Of a stretch of DNA of 22,373 nucleotides, positions 8,646 to 15,941 are shown piece after piece. Position 1 is the stretch's first letter. Every line of letters starts with the position of its first letter. The notes beneath the pieces are model-generated. The model saw nothing but the letters and a program-made list of their open reading frames with translations, was not told the DNA's origin and did not search any database. The position numbers were made by a program, and so were the translations under genes. The DNA comes from a virus. The stretch lies in the IMG/VR virus record IMGVR_UViG_3300025840_003224, positions 1 to 22,373 of that record; one strand, 5' to 3'.

Positions 8646-9274
8646 GTGTGTTCCTGTATTTTTTTAAATTTGCTATCTATATTTATAAGATCATATGTAA
8701 ACTTTTTCTCAAAAAGATAACTTTTAACAAAAGGCTTTTGATCATAGTCTTCTAAACAACTAATCTTTCCTGGATATTTTTTACATAGATCTATAATGTT
8801 TAAGTATCTATTTTGTATTTTTTTGGACATTTCTGTAAATTCTAACAGTGATATTTCTTTATCATAGGGTTCTCTATCTGAAGAATACTGCTTTGTTTTA
8901 TTTGCAATTATAGTACTATAAATTTGTGATGTAATATCTTTTCTATAATGATATATAATTTTATCAGCACATTGTAAATATTTTTCTACTAATAATTCGT
9001 CTTTTGTTTGATTAGGTATAATTCTACATACACTATTATTTAATTTATTCCAGGTATTGAAAATATAATTGTTTTTTAATTTTGTATTAAGATTGCTTAT
9101 ATCTACATTAAAATTGTTTTCAAATCTTTTATCAAATACGTTTGTACTGTGATTTAGTATTTCGCCAAAAGAATATAATTTGTTTTCTTTTGCTAATTTT
9201 AAATTTAAAAAGGTGGAACCTGTCCTAGTAAGAGTTACAATTACAGTTTTATTAGAAGACACCTTTTTCTGCAA
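8642..9274 (-). CDS. P-loop sulfotransferase-like protein
   Basis: Putative cytoplasmic sulfotransferase that would transfer sulfate from PAPS to a small molecule or glycan. The N-terminal beta strand and PAPS 5'-phosphosulfate loop read VIVTLTRTGSTFL, with Thr16-Thr21 as the loop. A second motif, YHYRKDITSQIYS (Arg111, Ser120), fits the 3'-phosphate-binding element (Arg, then Ser seven to nine residues on). The rest is divergent and Lys/Asn-rich, and at 210 residues it is small for the family, so the assignment rests on these two motifs. The start is uncertain: a TTG at 9274 or a GTG at 9262, both inside the end of the preceding oxygenase gene. It is one of the most AT-rich genes in the window. 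Confidence 0.62.
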   Translation of the reverse strand: MQKKVSSNKTVIVTLTRTGSTFLNLKLAKENKLYSFGEILNHSTNVFDKRFENNFNVDISNLNTKLKNNYIFNTWNKLNNSVCRIIPNQTKDELLVEKYLQCADKIIYHYRKDITSQIYSTIIANKTKQYSSDREPYDKEISLLEFTEMSKKIQNRYLNIIDLCKKYPGKISCLEDYDQKPFVKSYLFEKKFTYDLINIDSKFKKIQEHT

Positions 9275-9794
9275 ATCCTGTAACTTGTAATGTATATCTA
9301 TTTTGATATCCTAAATTAGCGACATGATGCTCTGCATTAGGTTTTATTACTGTAAAATCACCTTTTTTATAATCTATCCAACATTCGTTTTCCATTTCAA
9401 AATAATGCCCCATTAATCTATCCTGTAAAAATAAATTTATTCTTACAGGCTCCAATCCTTTTACATTTAATTTTTCCTGTTTTACACGTTCTTTTATTTT
9501 AAAAAGTGTATCAGTATGAGGTGCTATAAATCTACCTGGCTTGATACAATTTACAGTTGCTACACTATATTTTAAGACATCATCAAATAGATGCTTTACC
9601 TGTTGTACCCAATAATCGCAATCGCCTTCAAATACTTGATGAACCCAGGGAGCATCATGAGGATAATCAGGAACTGCTACGCCAATTCTATCCCAAAAAC
9701 CAGCACTATAAACTGTATTAGTATGTTCAGTAAATTTTATTCTATAAATCATTTCATCTGTTACAAATGAAATATCTTTATGTCCTTTAAACAT
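9252..9794 (-). CDS. Fe(II)/2-oxoglutarate oxygenase, aspartyl/asparaginyl hydroxylase-like (copy 1)
   Basis: Predicted double-stranded beta-helix oxygenase. The iron ligands are His93-x-Asp95 in APHTDT and a distal His156 or His157 in AEHHVANLG. Arg166 (YQNRYTLQV) is in the right place to bind the 2-oxoglutarate carboxylate. The segment preceding HxD is CIKPGRFI, typical of the family. It is 180 residues, essentially the bare catalytic domain. It shares the same order of motifs with the next gene upstream (9787-10281), so the two look like tandem paralogues. The genes overlap by eight bases. The substrate could be a free small molecule, a peptide or a glycan precursor; the neighbours favour a small-molecule pathway. 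Confidence 0.78.
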   Translation of the reverse strand: MFKGHKDISFVTDEMIYRIKFTEHTNTVYSAGFWDRIGVAVPDYPHDAPWVHQVFEGDCDYWVQQVKHLFDDVLKYSVATVNCIKPGRFIAPHTDTLFKIKERVKQEKLNVKGLEPVRINLFLQDRLMGHYFEMENECWIDYKKGDFTVIKPNAEHHVANLGYQNRYTLQVTGFAEKGVF

Positions 9795-10281
9795 TCTTAA
9801 GTACCGTTATTTGTGCTGAATAAAAAGGCTCCTCTCCCATATTACCTGCTATATGCCAATCATCTATACCAAACTTTACCCATTCTCCTGCTTTCCATTT
9901 AACAAAAGGTTGTTCGTGTACTTCATAATAGTGTCCACGTTTCCAGTCTTCTAAAAATATTAAGTAACGATAACTTTCACCTTCGCCATGCTCTTGTTTT
10001 AATTTAAAATGTTTATCAACATGATGTGGAATTGTTTGTCCAGGTTCTATATTAATAACACTAACAACATGATGGTCAAAGTCTTGTGGTATTTTTTTGG
10101 CTAAGTCATGCACCCATTGTGGTGAGGTTTCAAACATCTGCCATATACTGCTATTATGTTTTGTATAATATTTTTCTACAGCAGGTGTTTGTTGATAACA
10201 TTGGAAGTAATCTTCAAAGTTCAATTGACTCATCTGATTATGTGTGATACCGAAATTATCTATTTTACCATATTTAATCAC
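9787..10281 (-). CDS. Fe(II)/2-oxoglutarate oxygenase-like protein (copy 2)
   Basis: Tandem paralogue of the downstream gene. Shared blocks are IEPGQTIPHHVDKHFKLK against IKPGRFIAPHTDTLFKIK, RGHYYEVHEQ against MGHYFEMENE, and WHIAGNMG against HHVANLG. The iron ligands appear intact: His87-x-Asp89 and His143. Unlike copy 1, no Arg follows the distal His in the expected strand (the sequence is FYSAQITVL), so cosubstrate binding may differ or the protein may have a non-standard role. The start is a GTG overlapping the amidinotransferase stop codon, with only a weak AGAG ribosome binding site. An internal ATG at residue 17 is the alternative. Confidence 0.72.
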   Translation of the reverse strand: MIKYGKIDNFGITHNQMSQLNFEDYFQCYQQTPAVEKYYTKHNSSIWQMFETSPQWVHDLAKKIPQDFDHHVVSVINIEPGQTIPHHVDKHFKLKQEHGEGESYRYLIFLEDWKRGHYYEVHEQPFVKWKAGEWVKFGIDDWHIAGNMGEEPFYSAQITVLKNV

Positions 10282-11335
10282 AATAACTCTCTAAAGTTCC
10301 TCTACGTCTAAGATCTAAAGTAGCACAATGTATACCGCCAGAGAGCGTCATAGAGTGACGGAACTGTACAGGTACACTATCTATACCGTACTTGTCAAGT
10401 TCCCTCATCAGAGGCTCTTGTGCTGAGTCTAATACTACTGTATTCTCATCTACACTTAATAAGTTCATACCAATGTATGGTGAACAGGGTGGCATGTAAC
10501 CTTCATCTGCTAATTTACTTCCTTGTACAACACAGTCATCAAACCAAATCTTATCCCACTTTGCAAACATTTCAGGGCAGTTATCTGGTGTTACTCTTGA
10601 ACTGTTCATTAGAACTAGTCCAGGTCTTAGTGGAACAATAGTGCTATCAAAATGTGCAAAACTATAGAGTTCACTATAATGCATTTTGTAACCCATTGGC
10701 TCTAATAATCTTTTTAGCCATTTATAACCTTTCATGTTTCCTGAGTTACTGACTTGATATAATAAGTCTCTACCAACTCTAACAATATTAGGTGCATCAA
10801 AACATATCTCATGATTCAATAATGTTGGTTTGTTTTCAATGTCTTCAAAAGTGTACATGTCGTCATGTAGTTTTGGCTTAGGTGCAGAAAACCATAATGC
10901 ACCATCTTCAAATGCTTCGTACATTATGTCTTCATATAATCTTGTTTCAAAATATCTTGCTCTTACAGGAGTAGGTGTTTCAATAAGCATATCACCTAAT
11001 GGCAGTATCAAGTCTCTGGGACACCAACTGTACCAGCCTTTTGTGTTCCATCCTTGACCTATATCGTAATTCTTTTTGTCCCAATCTATAATTTTAGGAC
11101 GGTGTACAATAACACCTAAATCTTCTAATGCTTTTGCAAGTCCGTCTGCATCTTCATTGGCTTCATCAATTACCCATTGTGGGTAAGTGCCTTCTAATTT
11201 TTCTACGTCTTCTTTTGGGAAATTTGCATAACTGAAACTTCTTGCTGAAATATCAGTTGCTATTCTGCTGTGGTGGGCATGTCCAACGATGATCTCTTCC
11301 AATGGGTCCCAATCGTTGTGTGAATTAACTATCAT
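10274..11335 (-). CDS. amidinotransferase (glycine / inosamine-phosphate amidinotransferase family)
   Basis: Predicted to move an amidino group from arginine to an amine acceptor, making a guanidino compound plus ornithine. The guanidine-modifying fold is complete: it opens with NSHNDWDPLEEIIVG, and the catalytic triad is visible as Asp190 (VGRDLLYQ), His228 (FAHFDST) and Cys337 (SGGIHCATLDLRR). The length of 353 matches bacterial members such as StrB-type enzymes. The acceptor (glycine, an aminocyclitol, an amino sugar or other) cannot be read from sequence. It is the first gene of the island's long minus-strand unit, with a late box at 11371-11378 and TAGGAG ahead of its ATG. By eye it is less AT-rich than its neighbours, which suggests a separate origin. 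Confidence 0.9.
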   Translation of the reverse strand: MIVNSHNDWDPLEEIIVGHAHHSRIATDISARSFSYANFPKEDVEKLEGTYPQWVIDEANEDADGLAKALEDLGVIVHRPKIIDWDKKNYDIGQGWNTKGWYSWCPRDLILPLGDMLIETPTPVRARYFETRLYEDIMYEAFEDGALWFSAPKPKLHDDMYTFEDIENKPTLLNHEICFDAPNIVRVGRDLLYQVSNSGNMKGYKWLKRLLEPMGYKMHYSELYSFAHFDSTIVPLRPGLVLMNSSRVTPDNCPEMFAKWDKIWFDDCVVQGSKLADEGYMPPCSPYIGMNLLSVDENTVVLDSAQEPLMRELDKYGIDSVPVQFRHSMTLSGGIHCATLDLRRRGTLESYCD

Positions 11336-11370
11336 TTGTGTGTCTCCTAAGTATAGTTATAATATGCTAC

Positions 11371-11378
11371 TATTTATT
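11371..11378 (-). promoter_or_regulatory. late promoter box AATAAATA for the amidinotransferase unit
   Basis: AATAAATA on the minus strand, followed after about 35 bases by the amidinotransferase ATG, with TAGGAG in the predicted 30-base leader. The box shares one base with the TAA stop of the PLP-enzyme-like gene (11378-11380). It probably drives the six genes down to 5833. Confidence 0.65.
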
Positions 11379-12256
11379 TAACAATCACCTAACCAGTCTG
11401 AAATACAGACTCTATAGTTACCAGTTACGCCTCTGTTAAATTCTGAATGCCTGATATCATCTCCTAATCCAAATATCATTGTATCAGTCCAAACTAAATC
11501 TTCGTTTTGACAAATTGTTTCATATAAGTCTCTGTATTTTTCCCAATTATAATCAGGAGAAAAGTTACGCATATATTCTACACCTAATGCCATACTATAA
11601 TTATTTTGCATTTTTACTTCATTGAGCATACTAACACCATCATCTACATAATCTTTTGTAAATCGTACGCCTACTCTGTGATTTTCCAGAGTGAAAAATG
11701 GCTTACTTAAACTACATGTAACTTCTTTAATAGCAGGAAAATCATTTAAATCTATATGTACATGTTTTGCTATTCCCCAATATGCTAAATCCAAACATAC
11801 AGGTATGTCCATAACATTACAGACTTGCATTATGTGTTCAAAGTCAGGATGTATGCAACCAAAGTCGCTGAAAGGCGCACTGATTAATAATGCATGTAGA
11901 CCTGGACCTTGTAATATACTTTCCAAATGATGTGGGGAATGTAAGTTTTGAAATTGTACATGTTTACCTAGACAGGCATGATATTGAAAATCTCCATTTA
12001 AAACAATTATTTCTCTATCCTTACTATGTCTTAAAATAAACTGATCAAACGTTTGACTAGTCCCTTGAGTATAATCTACATGAGTAAATTTTTCTAAACC
12101 TCTTAAAGATTTGGTATTTGAATAGTTTATCCATTCTCTCCAGACTTTTTCATATTCCAAAAGTGTTACATTCTTCAAATCATTACTATCTAAGTGCCAA
12201 TGAAAATCCTGTATCTCTTTATTCCTAACCGGTCTTGCTCCTCTAACTGCAGGCAT
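11378..12256 (-). CDS. short fold-type I PLP enzyme-like protein (aminotransferase-like)
   Basis: Probably an aminotransferase relative. CLDLAYWG (Asp156, Tyr159) fits the Asp that contacts the PLP pyridine nitrogen, and CSLSKPF (Lys185) fits the Schiff-base lysine. HRVGVRF follows, where class I/II aminotransferases have a conserved Arg-Gly block. YTQGTSQTF near residue 62 may contact the cofactor phosphate. At 292 residues it is about 100 shorter than usual, and the segment after the lysine is brief, so the small C-terminal domain is reduced. It could be an active minimal enzyme or a catalytically altered descendant. AAGGAG seven bases before the ATG supports the start. It overlaps the glycosyltransferase gene by 14 bases, so it is co-transcribed with it. 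Confidence 0.62.
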   Translation of the reverse strand: MPAVRGARPVRNKEIQDFHWHLDSNDLKNVTLLEYEKVWREWINYSNTKSLRGLEKFTHVDYTQGTSQTFDQFILRHSKDREIIVLNGDFQYHACLGKHVQFQNLHSPHHLESILQGPGLHALLISAPFSDFGCIHPDFEHIMQVCNVMDIPVCLDLAYWGIAKHVHIDLNDFPAIKEVTCSLSKPFFTLENHRVGVRFTKDYVDDGVSMLNEVKMQNNYSMALGVEYMRNFSPDYNWEKYRDLYETICQNEDLVWTDTMIFGLGDDIRHSEFNRGVTGNYRVCISDWLGDC

Positions 12257-13628
12257 CGTTCAACTCCTTAAAAAAGTTTTCATTACTTTTTCTTCTAAAT
12301 TTTCCTTCAACTAAATGGTTATAATTGAAATTAACACTCTCTTTTGTTTGTTCTAATAGTTCTTGATACTTTGCAGGACTTAGATTTCTTATATATTCAA
12401 ATACCGTAAAGAAACCTTTTACTCTTTCATATAATGTATCTGCTTCATTAAAATTTACAGGCCAGCAGTCATCATATGTTTTAAAATCTATATTTTTTAA
12501 TTCCTCATATATACCTTTACATCCAAAAGTTATATAAGGTTTTTTAAATACCATTGGTATAAATTGCTTTTCATCTACATATCCATATCCATATGGTTCT
12601 CCGCCAGGGGAAATTACTATATCACAATCTTCATATAACCAATGGCCTGGTATACCTCTATCATCTATATTTTTCATATCTATTATATGAGGACGACTCA
12701 TAAGATTATTCATCATTTGTTTTATAAAACTGTCTTCTAATTTTTCTTTGTGTAATAATTGATTTAAACTTGTTGATATTAATTCTATATGATATGGGTA
12801 TTCATCTTTTGTATTTTGATTATTTGCAATTTTCATAAGATCAGTTGGTCTTAAACTATAAAATCTTCCGTATGTAATATCTTCTAAACCTATTGCACTA
12901 TTTTCTAACATTGTAGAAAACAATAGTCTATGAGCTCTGCAATTTCTTAATGTACAAACAAATTTATTAGGCACAATATTATATAGTGACTTTTCTCTAT
13001 TACTCATTGATCTATCTATTTCCATATGTACATTATTAAACTCTTCGTTCTCAGATAAAAATGTCATATAATGAACTCTATCAAAATACCAAAGTTTATG
13101 TATTTTATGCACGTTAGGTACTCTACTTGTATGTGTTGTGAAGTGCCCAAAATAATCTTCTGTTTCCCCTGAACCACTTAGAACAATATTAATATGAGGA
13201 TTACTTGCCCCAAGTTCTGCAAAATATATATTTGCATCATAGAAATATGGCTCAGTGCTAGAATAAAATAAAAATGTTAAATTAGGTAAATTTAAAGAAA
13301 GTATTTGTTGTACAATTTTATCTATTTCAATACCAAAATGTGATAACTCATAATACTTACGATTTTCTATAGTAATAGGAAAACTTTGTGTATCTATAGG
13401 CACAAGAGTTATTTCGTCTTTATTACATTTACTTACGTCACCATTATTAATAATATTAATATCAAATAACTCGTCAAACGGATTAAAGTTTTGTTCTAAC
13501 TCTATTTGTGTTAAAACATGTAATGGTAAAGGCTCACGACCAGTCCAGCCTAATGACTTGTGCTGTTCTAGTGCTTCTTTACTAAATTGAAACCCGTCTT
13601 CTAAATAAAATATATTAATATTTTTCAT
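12243..13628 (-). CDS. putative glycosyltransferase
   Basis: Probably a GT-B-like glycosyltransferase, judged mainly from its second half. FVCTLRNCRAHRLLFSTML resembles the start of the donor domain in phage and bacterial transferases. The segment around 355-395 (GGEPYGYGYVDEKQFIPMVF, then KKPYITFG, then YEELKNIDFKTY) has the EK-with-following-hydrophobics and distal Gly pattern seen in fucosyltransferase/exostosin-like families. The N-terminal 200 residues are not recognised. No signal peptide or membrane span is seen, so it is cytoplasmic. The ATG lies nine bases after the encoded CCA of tRNA-Ser, with AGGA straddling that junction as ribosome binding site. It is transcribed behind the tRNA from the late box at 13736-13743. 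Confidence 0.55.
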   Translation of the reverse strand: MKNINIFYLEDGFQFSKEALEQHKSLGWTGREPLPLHVLTQIELEQNFNPFDELFDINIINNGDVSKCNKDEITLVPIDTQSFPITIENRKYYELSHFGIEIDKIVQQILSLNLPNLTFLFYSSTEPYFYDANIYFAELGASNPHINIVLSGSGETEDYFGHFTTHTSRVPNVHKIHKLWYFDRVHYMTFLSENEEFNNVHMEIDRSMSNREKSLYNIVPNKFVCTLRNCRAHRLLFSTMLENSAIGLEDITYGRFYSLRPTDLMKIANNQNTKDEYPYHIELISTSLNQLLHKEKLEDSFIKQMMNNLMSRPHIIDMKNIDDRGIPGHWLYEDCDIVISPGGEPYGYGYVDEKQFIPMVFKKPYITFGCKGIYEELKNIDFKTYDDCWPVNFNEADTLYERVKGFFTVFEYIRNLSPAKYQELLEQTKESVNFNYNHLVEGKFRRKSNENFFKELNDACS

Positions 13629-13637
13629 AATTTTTCC

Positions 13638-13727
13638 TGGCGGAGAGTGAGGGATTCGAACCCTCGAACCAGTTACCCGGTTAACACCTTAGCAGGGTGC
13701 CGCTTTCGACCACTCAGCCAACTCTCC
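13638..13727 (-). tRNA. tRNA-Ser (anticodon GCU), CCA encoded
   Basis: A complete type II tRNA. The acceptor stem is GGAGAGT with ACTCTCC, discriminator G, CCA encoded at 13638-13640. The anticodon stem GCACC/GGTGT holds loop CTGCTAA with anticodon GCU at 13691-13693. There is a long serine-type variable arm (AACCGG paired with CTGGTT) and a T arm GAGGG-TTCGAAT-CCCTC. It reads AGU and AGC codons; AGU is used often in the neighbouring virion genes. Its promoter box ends eight bases before the 5' end, predicting a primary transcript with only about three extra 5' bases. Confidence 0.97.
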
Positions 13728-13735
13728 AGTTTAAA

Positions 13736-13743
13736 TATTTATC
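13736..13743 (-). promoter_or_regulatory. late promoter box GATAAATA for tRNA-Ser and following genes
   Basis: GATAAATA on the minus strand. T4 geometry puts +1 near 13730, three bases before the mature tRNA 5' end. It is divergent from the box at 13773-13780, so this 60-bp gap is a two-way late promoter region. Confidence 0.7.
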
Positions 13744-13772
13744 GGAGTTATATACATACATAATTTTTTTAC

Positions 13773-13780
13773 GATAAATA
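13773..13780 (+). promoter_or_regulatory. late promoter box GATAAATA, five bases before ATG
   Basis: GATAAATA followed by TTAAA and the ATG of the plus-strand radical SAM gene. There is no Shine-Dalgarno; the upstream sequence is a T run and then the box. The predicted +1 is the A of the ATG. Confidence 0.75.
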
Positions 13781-13785
13781 TTAAA

Positions 13786-14871
13786 ATGGCATACCTTACA
13801 GATACAATTAAAAGAGTTCATGTAGAATTAACTGATAAATGTAATGCTCAATGTCCTGGTTGTGTGAGAACACATGCGGGAGGAGTAATGAATCCAATTA
13901 TTAAAAACCAACAACTGGGTTTAGATTTTTTTAAAAATAAATTAGGTAACGATTTTTGTTCTAATATCGTCCATTGGGATTTCTGTGGAACCAAAGGAGA
14001 TGCTGTAAGTAATTCTGAACTATTAGATATTTTAGAGTTTTTATTAATTTGTAATGAAAACACAATTATACGATTGCACACTAACGGGGGCCTACGAAAT
14101 ACAGAATGGTTTGAAAAATTAGGCAATTTATTTAAAGAAAGAAAATGCACTTGTATTTTTGCTGTAGATGGTTTAGAAGACACAAATCATATCTACAGGA
14201 AAAATGTAAAATGGAAAAAAGTCTGGGAAAATATGTTAGCATATAATAAAACAGGAGCGAAAACAAATGCAAATTTTTTAAAATTTAGACACAATGAACA
14301 CCAGATAGAAGAACTACAGATGCTTTGTAAAAGACATAGAATAAAATTACATGTTAAAACACCATATGGATTTAATGAAACTGATAAAACTATAGAAACG
14401 ATGCCGGTGCATAATGTTGACGGTACATTTGCATATTCAATTTTTCCTAATACAGAATATACAAATGGTCGAAAAATAAAAGATCCTAAAATTATTCCTA
14501 ATAAAAATTACAAACCGGGCAAATATAATATTAAAGATTTTATACAAGAATTAGAAAATGTATCTAGAATAAATTGTAAAATAAGTGAAGGTACTACTGC
14601 AAATTTATATATAGACAGTGACGGTGCTTTACTTCCTTGTTGTTATATTGCTAGTTCTTTAAATATGGGAGATGAGCAAATGACATCTTTAATAGGCAAT
14701 CGTCAAAATTTAATACCCAGTGAAAGTAATTCAGTACAAAATATTTTAGAAAGTCATTTCTTAAGTAGTACATTAGAAAAAGGTATAAAAGGAAACTTAG
14801 AAACTAAAGAAAAATACTGCATTACATGTGTCAAAGCATGTGAAATAAATACAGGATTTACAAAACGATAA
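13786..14871 (+). CDS. radical SAM protein with SPASM-like C-terminal cysteines
   Basis: Predicted S-adenosylmethionine radical enzyme. The cluster motif is CNAQCPGC (Cys19, Cys23, Cys26), right after the first strand (RVHVELTDK), as in SPASM/Twitch-family enzymes. Core landmarks include FCGTKGDA near 67, RLHTNGG near 96-102 and a later IFAVDGLED. The C-terminus holds a second cysteine set (Cys264, Cys285-Cys286, Cys345, Cys348, Cys352) suited to an auxiliary iron-sulfur cluster. Such enzymes act on peptides, sugars or aminocyclitols; the substrate is unknown. It is the only island gene on the plus strand. It starts five bases after a late box, and its TAA stop lies inside the gp14 promoter box, so it is tightly packed with the virion genes downstream. 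Confidence 0.85.
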   Translation: MAYLTDTIKRVHVELTDKCNAQCPGCVRTHAGGVMNPIIKNQQLGLDFFKNKLGNDFCSNIVHWDFCGTKGDAVSNSELLDILEFLLICNENTIIRLHTNGGLRNTEWFEKLGNLFKERKCTCIFAVDGLEDTNHIYRKNVKWKKVWENMLAYNKTGAKTNANFLKFRHNEHQIEELQMLCKRHRIKLHVKTPYGFNETDKTIETMPVHNVDGTFAYSIFPNTEYTNGRKIKDPKIIPNKNYKPGKYNIKDFIQELENVSRINCKISEGTTANLYIDSDGALLPCCYIASSLNMGDEQMTSLIGNRQNLIPSESNSVQNILESHFLSSTLEKGIKGNLETKEKYCITCVKACEINTGFTKR

Positions 14872-14874
14872 ATA
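14867..14874 (+). promoter_or_regulatory. late promoter box GATAAATA, five bases before the gp14 ATG
   Basis: GATAAATA followed by GTAGT and ATG, with no Shine-Dalgarno. The TAA stop of the preceding radical SAM gene (14869-14871) is part of the box. Confidence 0.75.
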
Positions 14875-14879
14875 GTAGT

Positions 14880-15941
14880 ATGCCTAAATTAAGTTTATGG
14901 AACCCAGTCAAAACAAATGACTACAATTTCACTGATAGAATTGTCGGAGAGCACCTTTATGCCGGTGGTACCGGTGTACATATACACAAATACTTAGGGG
15001 TACATACAACTCCAGACGAAGGAGACCCTACAAGACCTAGTAGTGCGGCAAATGATACAGAGGTTTTTATACAAGACTTACTATTTTTAGAAAATAGAGA
15101 TAGAAAATATGATAAAGATATTTACGAACTACGTGGTCAATATAATATAGGCGATAATGATGCCTTTGACCTAACACAATTTGGTATGTTTTTAGCCAAC
15201 GATACGTTGTTTATGAATTTCCATATAGAAAGCATGGTAGAAGCAGTTGGCAGAAAATTAATGGCAGGTGATGTATTAGAATTACCTCATTTAAGAGACG
15301 ACTTGTTACTAGGTAGTGATGAAGCAATAAACAGATATTATGTAGTTACTGATGCTAGTAGACCTGCAGAAGGGTATGACCCACGTTGGTGGCCACATCT
15401 TTGGAGAGTAAAATTAGGTCCTATAACAGATTCACAAGAGTACAGAGATATACTTGGTACTGGTGAAGAGGAAGAAGATTTAAGAAATCTAATTAGTACA
15501 TACGCAAATGATATTAATATAAATGATAAACTTTTAGAACAAGCAGAAAAAGATGTACCTTTTGATCCACAATATAGAAATACAACACATTTATATTTTG
15601 ATGAAACAGTTCCTGACAAACCAAGTATAGACTTTGGGGGAGCAGATGGCACACCTGTAAACGGATTAAGTTTAGTTGGCAGTGGAGCAACGTTCCCAAT
15701 AAGTGGAACGACTGACGGTGATTACTTCTTGAGGACAGACTTTAGTCCTAATAGACTATTTAAAAAATCTGGTACACGTTGGTTAAATGTTGGTACAGAC
15801 GGCAGAAAAGCCTGGTCGGCGGCAAATAGAATACTTGCTACATTTATTAATAACGATAATATTACAAATGAAAGTGACGGCACTAAAGCAAATGAAAAAA
15901 CAAATTTAAGTAAGGTTATTAAGCCTAGGACAGATAACTAA
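14880..15941 (+). CDS. 14: neck protein (gp14-like)
   Basis: Head-tail neck protein of the T4 type. The order of blocks follows T4 gp14: a FTDRIVGEHLYAGGTGVHIH region matching the T4 VAESIQMRGV segment, then DLTQFGMFLANDTLFMNFHI (T4: SNFGMQVQDEVTLSIN). Next are KLMAGDVLELPHLRDDL (T4: EPKEGDLIYFPMDNSLF) and the Trp/Pro-rich RWWPHLWRVKLGPITDSQEY. At 353 residues it is longer than T4 gp14 (256). The extra C-terminal part (about residues 260-305) contains a GDYFLRTD module with a following TRWLNVG strand, similar to modules in gp18 and gp15 here. The gene begins a plus-strand unit (gp14, gp15, Nudix) with predicted leaderless start. Confidence 0.8.
   Translation: MPKLSLWNPVKTNDYNFTDRIVGEHLYAGGTGVHIHKYLGVHTTPDEGDPTRPSSAANDTEVFIQDLLFLENRDRKYDKDIYELRGQYNIGDNDAFDLTQFGMFLANDTLFMNFHIESMVEAVGRKLMAGDVLELPHLRDDLLLGSDEAINRYYVVTDASRPAEGYDPRWWPHLWRVKLGPITDSQEYRDILGTGEEEEDLRNLISTYANDININDKLLEQAEKDVPFDPQYRNTTHLYFDETVPDKPSIDFGGADGTPVNGLSLVGSGATFPISGTTDGDYFLRTDFSPNRLFKKSGTRWLNVGTDGRKAWSAANRILATFINNDNITNESDGTKANEKTNLSKVIKPRTDN

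Noticed and set aside
13638-13727. tRNA-Ser as an integration (attachment) site
   Set aside because: The tRNA gene is complete, there is no duplicated 3' fragment or integrase nearby, and T4-like phages are lytic.
13848-14183. Minus-strand 111-codon frame opposite the SPASM-type radical SAM gene
   Set aside because: The plus strand holds clear catalytic motifs, and the antisense frame has no ribosome binding site or recognisable domain.
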